52,913 nucleotides of DNA from DASSSQ01 sp963839285 (lineage in GTDB: Bacteria; Actinomycetota; Thermoleophilia; Gaiellales; Gaiellaceae): positions 1-52,913 of the forward strand of contig CAWIUN010000015.1 in the NCBI GenBank assembly GCA_963839285.1, in the 5' to 3' direction. The translations under genes and the position numbers were made by a program. The notes below the pieces were generated by a model that saw only the letters and a list, made by a program, of their open reading frames with translations, ran no database searches and was not told the origin of the DNA. Position 1 is the stretch's first letter. Each line of letters begins with the position of its first letter. Of this stretch, positions 39,049 through 45,688 are shown piece after piece.

Positions 39049-40866
39049 ATGCCGGGTCTGGTGGCTGTGATCGGCGTCGATGACGCACAACGGCTCGTCA
39101 CGACCAGCGCGCGCCCGCTTCTCCGGCGGCCGTGGCAGCGCCTCACGGTCGCGTCGTCACCAGAAGGACGCGTTGCGCTCGGCCACGCGGGGGAGCGCGG
39201 TGGGGTCGTCGAAGACCGTCACACGGGGGTGATCGTCGCCTGCGACGGTGAGTTGTGGGACGACGACAGCCACCTCCTACCCGAGCAGCGGACGCTCGAC
39301 GCCTTCCTCGCAGCCGGGCCAGACCTCGAGCCGCCAGACGGCTTCTTCGCGGCGACGGTGTGGGATCCTCGCACCCGTACGGTCAGCCTCATCACTGACC
39401 GGGTGGGAAGCCGTCAGCTCTTTCTCGCGCGCCGTGGCCGCGCGGTGCTCGTCGCGTCCGAGCTCAAGGCGCTGCTCCACGGTGGCGTGACACCCGAGCT
39501 CAACCTCGACGGATGGGCGCAGCTACTGACGTACGAGCTGCTGGTCGGAGATTCCACACCACTCGCGGGAGTGCGCATCGTGCCTCCGGGCACTGTGTTG
39601 ACGATCTCCGAGACGGGCGAGGAACGGCTCAGAGAGCACTGGCGCTACCAGCTCGCGCCCGCCGACGACGCCGATCCGGCCGAGCTCGTCGAGGAACTCG
39701 GCCGGCGCCTGGTCAGGGCCGCGCGGCGGCGCGACGGCGAGCGGAGCGTCCTCGCGTTGAGCGGCGGCCTCGACTCGCGCTGCCTCACGACCGTGACACC
39801 GCCGGGCGCGTTCGCCGTGACCTTCGGCATGCGAGGCTCCGCGGATCTGGAGCTCGGTGGGAAGGTGGCGGCGCGTGCCTCACTCCGTCATCGGGCGCTC
39901 GAGCTGGAGCCGGGCTACGTCGCTCGCGACGCAGCGGCAACCGTGTGGCTGACGGAGGGGCAGATCCGCTGCTTCCACTCGCACCACCTCGCCCTCGGCA
40001 GGCTCCGCTGGTCGGACGAGCGGAGCGAGAGGCTCACGATCGGGTTCGCAGGGGATCCGGTGATGCGGTGGGGCGCGGTCGCGCTCCCGACGAGTGAGCC
40101 GGCGCTCGTGGATTATCTCCACGCCGACCTGTCGGCGGCGGTGACGGACGCTCTGATGGAAGAGCTCCTGACCACGGCGTTCGCGGCGACGCTCCGCGGG
40201 CGCGCTCGAACGTCACTCGCAGGTGCCGTGGCCGACGAGGAGGGCGACCCGACGTCGCGGCGCAATCAGCTCGGCTTCAGGCAGATCTACCGCCGCAAGG
40301 TGCTCCCCGGCGGCGAGCTGTTCGCCGACGACCTCGCCGCACGCGATCCCTTTACCGACTCGGATCTGATCGACCTCACGCGGGCAATGCCCCACAGCCT
40401 CCGCACGGACGGAAGCCTCCAGCGCAGCTACCTCCGGCGCTTTCCGGACATCGCCCGCGTCGCGAACCCGACGGACGGCCTGGCGCCGAGCCTGCACGGC
40501 GTCCGGCGATCGGCGAGCGCCCAGGTCGTTCGGGCTCGGCGGCGGATGCGGACGCTCACGGAGGCACCGTTCCCGGCGACTCGGTGGAAACGACGCGCGG
40601 GGATCGGCGACTATTCCACCGACCTCCGGCACGGTGGGCCAGAGCTCCTCGGCGTCCTTCTCGAGCGCCGAACGCTCACGCGTGGGCAGATCCGCGAGGA
40701 GCCGGTTCGACGCCTGATCGCCGAGACGCTCGACGGACGGCGGACGGACGTGAAGGCGCTCGGCATGCTGTTGACGCTCGAGCTCTTCCAGCGGCAGTTC
40801 GTCGACGGGGACGGTGCACCCGCACGGCTCCACGATGATGAGCCGGACGAGCCGGAGCGGTCATAG
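39049..40866 (+). CDS. Asparagine-synthetase-like amidotransferase without the N-terminal cysteine
   Basis: This intact 605-residue protein has an N-terminal Ntn-type glutaminase-like domain beginning MPGLVAVIGVDDAQRLVTTS. The nucleophile Cys2 of true AsnB proteins (MCG) is replaced by proline, so glutamine hydrolysis is not expected. The synthetase domain keeps the pyrophosphate loop SVLALSGGLDSRCL at Ser238. Relatives lacking the cysteine include lasso-peptide cyclases and uncharacterised members in polysaccharide clusters. No small precursor gene is obvious beside it. It is the cargo of the outer integrated element. Product and substrate are unknown; amide formation via acyl adenylate is the family reaction. 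Confidence 0.78.
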   Translation: MPGLVAVIGVDDAQRLVTTSARPLLRRPWQRLTVASSPEGRVALGHAGERGGVVEDRHTGVIVACDGELWDDDSHLLPEQRTLDAFLAAGPDLEPPDGFFAATVWDPRTRTVSLITDRVGSRQLFLARRGRAVLVASELKALLHGGVTPELNLDGWAQLLTYELLVGDSTPLAGVRIVPPGTVLTISETGEERLREHWRYQLAPADDADPAELVEELGRRLVRAARRRDGERSVLALSGGLDSRCLTTVTPPGAFAVTFGMRGSADLELGGKVAARASLRHRALELEPGYVARDAAATVWLTEGQIRCFHSHHLALGRLRWSDERSERLTIGFAGDPVMRWGAVALPTSEPALVDYLHADLSAAVTDALMEELLTTAFAATLRGRARTSLAGAVADEEGDPTSRRNQLGFRQIYRRKVLPGGELFADDLAARDPFTDSDLIDLTRAMPHSLRTDGSLQRSYLRRFPDIARVANPTDGLAPSLHGVRRSASAQVVRARRRMRTLTEAPFPATRWKRRAGIGDYSTDLRHGGPELLGVLLERRTLTRGQIREEPVRRLIAETLDGRRTDVKALGMLLTLELFQRQFVDGDGAPARLHDDEPDEPERS

Positions 40867-41308
40867 GTCTGCCCCGCGACCGCCGAGGCGAGAGGCGGCA
40901 GAGCGGCTCGAGCTCGACTTGAAACTGCGGAAGGTAGGAGGCGCCGCGGCGCCGGAGCGGCCGACGACACTCGGACAGGAGATCGACGGCTTCCTCGCTC
41001 GGCTGCGCGCCGCCGGCGGGCTCCGATCTCGGAGCTCGGAGTTCTACGAGCACAAGGCCAAGGTCTGGAAGCCACTTCGGGGCGTTCGCGTGTCAGCCCT
41101 GCGGCGTACGCAGGTCGAGGACTTCATCGTTGCTCGCGCCGCGAAGCATCCGCGCTCGGCGCTCGGCGAGCTCCAGTTCCTGAGGCGCGTGCTGCGGGAG
41201 GCGCGGGATCGCGGTCAGCGGGTCGACGATGCGGTGCTCGGGATCAAGCCCGTGAAGCACTCGCCGCCAAGCCGTTTCAGAGGATGGGCGCACCTGGGAT
41301 CGAAATGA
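40838..41308 (+). pseudogene. Tyrosine recombinase (integrase) truncated after the core-binding domain
   Basis: The frame encodes the N-terminal SAM-like domain of a phage-type integrase: LGQEIDGFLARLRAAGGLRS, then GVRVSALRRTQVEDFIVARA and LGELQFLRRVLREARDRG. It stops at SPPSR directly before the att copy at 41285, and the catalytic R-H-R-Y domain is missing. It could have served the outer element, since integrase genes often sit next to the attachment site. It begins within the last bases of the upstream gene; the real start is unclear. Confidence 0.72.
41285..41304. repeat. att site, middle copy of the tRNA-Val 3' end
   Basis: TGGGCGCACCTGGGATCGAA is identical to 45388-45407, the discriminator base, acceptor strand and T arm of the tRNA-Val gene. 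It marks the junction between two tandem integrated elements. The integrase relic ends on its left and the Rep region starts on its right. Confidence 0.85.
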
Positions 41309-41358
41309 GCGAGGGCCGGATCGACTAGAGCGCGACTTGGGGCGACTTTGAGTCGCTT

Positions 41359-41514
41359 TTGCAGGGACTTCTTGTCGATGCGGAGGGGCGGCCGGTCTCA
41401 CTCTCCGCGACGGGTTTTCACTCTGCGCTTGGACGGATTCGGGACATGCTCGCCGGCTCGGAGGGCGTCCGGGAGCTCGCGCTGGCCGTGCTGCGGGAGT
41501 TGGTGGGCCGGTGA
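41359..41514 (+). CDS. Small protein of unknown function preceding Rep
   Basis: This frame of about 51 residues reads LQGLLVDAEGRPVSLSATGF and GSEGVRELALAVLRELVGR. Its stop overlaps the GTG of the Rep gene by four bases. TTG 41359 is the chosen start. The frame stays open back to TAG 41326-41328, and an in-frame ATG at 41305, directly after the att site, would be cut by that stop. A homologous relic lies at 38.6 kb, which shows the gene belongs to the element family. Function is unknown; replication or copy control is a guess from position. Confidence 0.5.
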   Translation: MQGLLVDAEGRPVSLSATGFHSALGRIRDMLAGSEGVRELALAVLRELVGR

Positions 41515-42392
41515 GTGCAGCGGGGCCGGCCGAGGCCCGGCGCGCCCTCGCGTCAGCGGGGCGCCGGGACCGGTGGCACCGCTGCAGCTGCGGCCGTCCG
41601 ATCCCGGAGGAAGTGAAGCGGTGCTCGTCGCGCACCTGTCCGGAGTTCGCTCCGATCTGGGCGCGGGACACGCGGCGGCGGCTGTTCGTGAACCTCGAGC
41701 AGCTGAAGCTGTCGGTGATGTTCGACGTCACGGCGCCGGGGGCCGACCTGTACCCGTTCGACCCTCGGTTCTGTTCGCATCTCGCCCAGTCAAAGATGCT
41801 CTGGCGCACGGGGTTGCCGCGTCGATCCCGAGCTCGCGGAGGCGTTCAACAGCCAGGCGGGCAAGTGGTGGAGCCAGCTGCACCGAGCGGCGAAGCAGCG
41901 CGCGGACCGCGGACGGGCTTCAAGGGAAAGCTCGCTGTGCCGAGTCTGGGAAAAGCAGAAGCGAGGGCTCGCGCATGTGCACGGTGTGATCTCGGTCGAG
42001 TCGCCGGCGCACCTTCGCTGGGCCAAGGCGTACGTCACGGCGCTCAGCGAACTCGCGCCGCGCTATGGGTTCGGCTACGTCGATCGTGGTGGGAGAAGAA
42101 GGGGCGCAAGTTCTGGCCCGGCGTGCAAGCGGCGGCGTACCTGTCGAGCTACTTCGCCAACGGCCGGGGCCGCAAGATGGCAATCACCGAGAACGTCCTC
42201 GCCGGCGACCTGCCGCGGCTCGTGGTCTTCGTCAGTCGTGATCTCACGTCGCAGACGGGATGCACGATGCGGAGCCTCCGAATGGCACGGCGGCTTTGGG
42301 CGGCGCGAGAAGGACTTACAGACTTCCCGCGACTCACGCTCCGAGACTGGCTGATGGCCGCCGCGATGCTCAGCCGCCGCCGCATCGAATGA
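41511..42392 (+). CDS. HUH-type rolling-circle replication initiator of an integrative element (two frameshifts)
   Basis: This resembles replication initiators of actinobacterial integrative elements. The N-terminal segment RWHRCSCGRPIPEEVKRCSS is a cysteine-rich (zinc-binding-like) region, and LEQLKLSVMFDVTAPGADL is a likely first strand. A frame change near 41815 leads to KWWSQLHRAAKQRA and GLAHVHGVISVES, where HVH (codons at 41974-41982) is the HUH metal motif. A second change near 42085 returns to the first frame for QAAAYLSSYFANGRG, with tyrosines at 42138 and 42150 spaced Y-x3-Y. The C-terminal part is CTMRSLRMARRLWAAREG. The protein would nick DNA at an origin not located here. Confidence 0.7.
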   Translation: MSAAGPAEARRALASAGRRDRWHRCSCGRPIPEEVKRCSSRTCPEFAPIWARDTRRRLFVNLEQLKLSVMFDVTAPGADLYPFDPRFCSHLAQSKMLWRTGLPRRSRARGGVQQPGGQVVEPAAPSGEAARGPRTGFKGKLAVPSLGKAEARARACARCDLGRVAGAPSLGQGVRHGAQRTRAALWVRLRRSWWEKKGRKFWPGVQAAAYLSSYFANGRGRKMAITENVLAGDLPRLVVFVSRDLTSQTGCTMRSLRMARRLWAAREGLTDFPRLTLRDWLMAAAMLSRRRIE

Positions 42393-42649
42393 GCGACGTT
42401 GGCCGACGTGACCGTGCTGGTACTTCTCCCTGGCGGCGACGAGCGAGATCATCCTGTCATGCGCGTTCGGGGATCTCGCTTCGGGCTGCTGAGATTGGTC
42501 GCTCGGTTAGCTGATCGTGGCTGAAGGTCGCATGCCTGTTGCAATGGATCCTCGTACGGTTGGTGCGTGAGGAATGGGTGGAATGTGCTGGGGAGACCGG
42601 GTCGCCGTGTGCGGCACAATGGACTCTTGCGCCCAGCCGGACGGGCAGC

Positions 42650-44122
42650 GTGACGAAGCGCTCGTCTGTGAGGGCGCGACGTCTCGCTCTGTTGATCTCG
42701 CTTGCTGTGCTGGTGGGGTTCGCGGGACTCGTTGTGAACGCTGCCGTCAAGGCTCACTCCGCAGCGGTCACGCGCCAGCGGTTGCGGGCGCTTCCACAGG
42801 TACCTCCGCGACAGACGTTGCCGCTTCAAGGCAGTTTCAGTTCCAGCGACGGATTGTTGAACCGGATCTGGAAGCAGTCCGTGTGGACGGCAACCTCGAT
42901 GATCGCCACTGGTCCGCTGCGGAAGGACGCGTTGGGAAGGGGCTGCCAGATCGAGAAAGGGCGCATCCTCGTCGATGGCTGGGTCCGTGATCGTTGCCCA
43001 TACATCGGCGATCTCGCTGTAACGGATCTCTCTCTCGACGTGGCGGCTCCGTACTGGCAGCTGCAGCGATCGATGCTTCGTTGGTTCGGAGATGCCCAGC
43101 ACGCCGACGGGGCCATTCCCGCGTCGCCCTACGACGGAGGCCGGCTCGTCCTGTTCGACTACAACGCCTACTGGCTACAGACGCTGTACGCCTACACGCT
43201 TCACTCGGGTGACCTGGCTCTCACTCGTCTGACATGGCCGCACGTTCGCGCCCTGATGCGCTGGTACAAGCAGCGCACGACGAAGAATGGAGTCGTCGTC
43301 AACCGCGATTCGGATGGCGACTACGCGTTCATCGGTCGGAAAGGGACGATCGTCGCTTACTACAACGCCCAGTATGCATTGGCCCTCACCCAGGCGGTAC
43401 AGCTGGCGCGCTGGATTGGTGAGACGGCCGATGTGGCAGGCTGGCAGCGGTCGGCGAAGCGTCTGGAAGCGTCATTCGACCGGACCTTCTGGGACCGGAG
43501 CGCGGGCGCGTACAGGGACACAAGCACCGACAGCGACACGCACCCCCAGGACGGGAATGCATTCGCCGTCATTGCCGGGCTTGCTACGCGGCAACAGGCG
43601 CTGAGCGCGCTCGGCTACCTCAGCGCACACAACCAACGCGCCTACGGCAACGTGCTCAGCGACTCGACCGTCTGGAACCACCGTTACTGGGGAGACGACG
43701 CAACCGACCGCGTCGTCCCCTTCATGTCCTACCACGAAGTCGTCGCACGATTCGAGCAGGGGCTAACGCAATCGGCGCTCGAACTGATCCGTCGGGAGTG
43801 GGGCTACATGATCGACCATGGTCCACGAGCAACGATGTGGGAGACGATCAGTACGAATGGTCGGCCCGCCGGAAAACTCCCGTCTTGGGCCCACGGTTGG
43901 TCCAGCGGCGCTGCACCCGCACTCACCGAGTATGTCCTCGGTGTCCGATCAACCTCCCCCGGCTACGCAACGTTCACCGTCAAACCGCACCCCGGCGACC
44001 TCACTTGGGCAAAGGGCACCGTCCCGACGCCACACGGGCCGATCCACGTGGGCTGGAAGGTACATGAGGGAAGACTCGCCCTCCGCGTCGATGGCCCGGC
44101 GGGCACTCGATACGAACGTTGA
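42650..44122 (+). CDS. GH78-like (alpha-L-rhamnosidase type) six-hairpin glycosidase, membrane-anchored
   Basis: This intact 490-residue protein has an N-terminal membrane anchor (ARRLALLISLAVLVGFAGLV) and then a six-hairpin catalytic domain. The family acid motif is ILVDGWVRDRCPYIGDLAVT. The C-terminal part LPSWAHGWSSGAAPALTEYV is typical of GH78. It should act outside the cell on rhamnose-like linkages, though the sugar is inferred from family. GTG 42650 is the chosen start. Base composition is clearly less GC-rich than the flanking chromosome, which fits transfer as island cargo. Confidence 0.8.
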   Translation: MTKRSSVRARRLALLISLAVLVGFAGLVVNAAVKAHSAAVTRQRLRALPQVPPRQTLPLQGSFSSSDGLLNRIWKQSVWTATSMIATGPLRKDALGRGCQIEKGRILVDGWVRDRCPYIGDLAVTDLSLDVAAPYWQLQRSMLRWFGDAQHADGAIPASPYDGGRLVLFDYNAYWLQTLYAYTLHSGDLALTRLTWPHVRALMRWYKQRTTKNGVVVNRDSDGDYAFIGRKGTIVAYYNAQYALALTQAVQLARWIGETADVAGWQRSAKRLEASFDRTFWDRSAGAYRDTSTDSDTHPQDGNAFAVIAGLATRQQALSALGYLSAHNQRAYGNVLSDSTVWNHRYWGDDATDRVVPFMSYHEVVARFEQGLTQSALELIRREWGYMIDHGPRATMWETISTNGRPAGKLPSWAHGWSSGAAPALTEYVLGVRSTSPGYATFTVKPHPGDLTWAKGTVPTPHGPIHVGWKVHEGRLALRVDGPAGTRYER

Positions 44123-44181
44123 GGAAGGTCTTCACGTAATTGCTGCGTAACTCGAAGGCTGCCGCGGGCCGTCGCGGCCAG

Positions 44182-44211
44182 TCACGCCGCCGTGCGGCCT
44201 CGAGGGCGTGA
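44182..44211. terminator. Hairpin downstream of the GH78-like gene, possible terminator
   Basis: Perfect 7-base arms TCACGCC (44182-44188) and GGCGTGA (44205-44211) enclose 16 bases that can pair further. It lies 60 bases after the GH78 stop and before the convergent NERD gene. There is no T run, so the terminator call is tentative. Confidence 0.35.
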
Positions 44212-44303
44212 CGTGCGCAGGAGGCGATCGGCGGGGGCCGCGCGCAACCCAAGCGAACCCTCGACGTGATCCCATGACCGCGCCGGCCACAGGCTCGAGC
44301 TAG

Positions 44304-45164
44304 CTAAGGGTGGCGGCGACCTTTCGATCGGGCTGGCTGCTCGCCCGCTGACGGAAGGCTGAGGTCGAGACGGCGCGCGATGTGCTCCATGCGCTCGCGT
44401 GAAAGCGGCCCCTTCTTCTTGAGGCGCTTGCGGAGTGCGCCGGGATACAGGACCCAGACGTCGCCGACCTGGAACGGGAAGTCAGTCAGCCCCCATTCGG
44501 ACTCGACGAGACAGAGTCCAGCGTGGATGTCGGTGCTTTTCGGCCGCGGGGTCTCCTTTGAGCGCGGCGAGGACTGGCAGCAACCTGCTTCTGAACACCG
44601 CCGGCAAGGGGGGTTCTGTTTCTTCCCCCGATGAAGAGCTCGTGGTCCGACCGCCAGAATGGTCCCGTCTGCCGCTTGACGACCTTTCCCTTGTAGGCCT
44701 TGGCGTCGATGACCCAGACGCCGGTGGGAGGCGATCCAGATGTGGTCGATATTCCCGCGAGTGCCTGGGATCAGCCGATCGTGGAGCGCGATGACGGCGT
44801 TACCGACCTCTCGCTCGATGAAGTCGGAAAGCCGACTCTCGCCACGGCTCCCCTTGCCCCAGGACGCATCGAGCTCTCGCTCAGCCATTGCTTCTGCGAC
44901 CGCGGCGGCGTGGTCGCCGTAGCGGCGTCGTGCCTCCTCCACACGCTTGTCCTTTCGGAGCGCCCCTTCCGCGCCGGCGGACGCTCCAGCGGTGCCGGCA
45001 GGAAACTCCGAATCGTCTGGTGCACAGGCAAGGCAGGTCGCCTGCTTCGCCGCCCGATCCCAGAGCGCCTCGGTGCCGGCGGACAGGGGGAGCCCGCATG
45101 ACGCGCACACCGCCGGGTAGCGCAGCCGGAGCCGCCGGACACCGTTGTCTTCAGTTTCTGTCAC
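44304..45164 (-). CDS. NERD-domain protein with N-terminal zinc ribbon (frameshifted in the middle)
   Basis: The N terminus has two CxxC pairs (AVCASCGLPLSAG and ATCLACA), a probable zinc ribbon. Next is GKGSRGESRLSDFIEREVGN and TRGNIDHIWIA, the start of a nuclease-related domain. The catalytic-like strand PTGVWVIDAKAYKGKV lies in another frame after an extra base near 44733. The original frame returns near 44545 with GLCLVESEWGLTDFPFQVGD and VWVLYPGALRKRLKKKG. GTG 45164 is used as start; GGGAG abuts it. NERD proteins are thought to act on DNA or in signalling. In an island, a defence or maintenance role is possible but unproven. Confidence 0.68.
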   Translation of the reverse strand: MTETEDNGVRRLRLRYPAVCASCGLPLSAGTEALWDRAAKQATCLACAPDDSEFPAGTAGASAGAEGALRKDKRVEEARRRYGDHAAAVAEAMAERELDASWGKGSRGESRLSDFIEREVGNAVIALHDRLIPGTRGNIDHIWIASHRRLGHRRQGLQGKGRQAADGTILAVGPRALHRGKKQNPPCRRCSEAGCCQSSPRSKETPRPKSTDIHAGLCLVESEWGLTDFPFQVGDVWVLYPGALRKRLKKKGPLSRERMEHIARRLDLSLPSAGEQPARSKGRRHP

Positions 45165-45337
45165 CTCCCAAGAATTGCATCGATCGAGTCGCGTTCGCGA
45201 GCGGATGGGCAGCAGCGGATGGCGGTTCGCTGTTCAGGCGGAAGTGCCGCCGTCTATCCGAAGGGCGAGAGCGCGGCAAAATCGGGGATGGGCGCGCGGC
45301 CGCGAGCGTGGAACGAGGTAAGGGACGGGCGGTCCCT

Positions 45338-45371
45338 GCGGGAAAGCGCAGGAGTGGCTCGGCGATGCGGC
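45338..45371. repeat. 34-base direct repeat, right copy
   Basis: This copy matches 37690-37723 at 33 of 34 positions and lies just inside the tRNA-proximal end of the island. See the left copy for interpretation. Confidence 0.7.
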
Positions 45372-45387
45372 TGAACAGCGGAGTCAG

Positions 45388-45407
45388 TGGGCGCACCTGG
45401 GATCGAA
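45388..45407. repeat. att site within the tRNA-Val gene
   Basis: The last 20 bases of the tRNA gene, read on the forward strand as TGGGCGCACCTGGGATCGAA, recur exactly at 41285 and with one extra base at 38515. Integration into this site leaves the tRNA complete. Confidence 0.85.
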
Positions 45408-45459
45408 CCAGGGACCTCTCGCGTGTGAAGCGAGCGCTCTCCCGCTGAGCTATGCGCCC
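45388..45459 (-). tRNA. tRNA-Val, anticodon CAC
   Basis: The reverse strand folds into a complete 72-base cloverleaf. The acceptor GGGCGCA pairs with TGCGCCC. The D stem is GCTC/GAGC and the anticodon stem is CTCGC/GCGAG with loop TTCACAC, giving anticodon CAC for valine GUG codons. The T arm is CCTGG-TTCGATC-CCAGG. The CCA end is not encoded. The gene is the attachment site of the adjacent island, and its own promoter lies outside the island, so it remains expressed after integration. Confidence 0.95.
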
Positions 45460-45470
45460 TCAGCGGGCCC

Positions 45471-45476
45471 AGTGTA
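45471..45476 (-). promoter_or_regulatory. -10 box of the tRNA-Val gene
   Basis: On the reverse strand TACACT, preceded by GGGC, lies about a dozen bases before the tRNA 5' end. No clear -35 is seen at 17 bases. Confidence 0.45.
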
Positions 45477-45499
45477 GCCCTTGTCCCCGCGCGCGGACC

Positions 45500-45528
45500 T
45501 TGCGGTTCCGGTCCGGCCCAGGTTCAAT
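45500..45528 (+). promoter_or_regulatory. Promoter upstream of the rsgA leader
   Basis: TTGCGG at 45500-45505 and TTCAAT at 45523-45528 are separated by 17 bases. Transcription would start near 45536, giving a leader of about 150 bases before rsgA. Confidence 0.5.
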
Positions 45529-45565
45529 GGACCCGTCCACACGCGACCCGGGAGGTGACGAGGCG

Positions 45566-45628
45566 ATGACGCGATTTCACGACTGCAGCAGCACCACCGC
45601 CTCGGCCCGGGGCGCCGGCGCCTCCTAG
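45566..45628 (+). CDS. Possible 20-residue leader peptide upstream of rsgA
   Basis: ATG 45566 opens a short frame, MTRFHDCSSTTASARGAGAS, ending at TAG 45626-45628. GGGAGG at 45550-45555 is a plausible ribosome site at ten bases. It lies between the predicted promoter and a hairpin that covers the rsgA ribosome site. No run of a single regulatory amino acid is present apart from the serine/threonine cluster, so its role is uncertain. It may be chance. Confidence 0.35.
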   Translation: MTRFHDCSSTTASARGAGAS

Positions 45629-45638
45629 GTCGCCTCGT

Positions 45639-45679
45639 TTCGGGTCGTCGCGGGTAGCCCCCGTACCGGACGACCCGAA
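45639..45679 (+). promoter_or_regulatory. Hairpin adjoining and partly covering the rsgA ribosome site
   Basis: Perfect 11-base arms TTCGGGTCGTC (45639-45649) and GACGACCCGAA (45669-45679) enclose a 19-base loop. The right arm runs into AAGGAG (45678-45683), the ribosome site of rsgA. Folding should reduce access to that site. Together with the upstream short frame this resembles a translation-controlled leader, but the signal is unknown. Confidence 0.5.
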
Positions 45680-45688
45680 GGAGACCGC

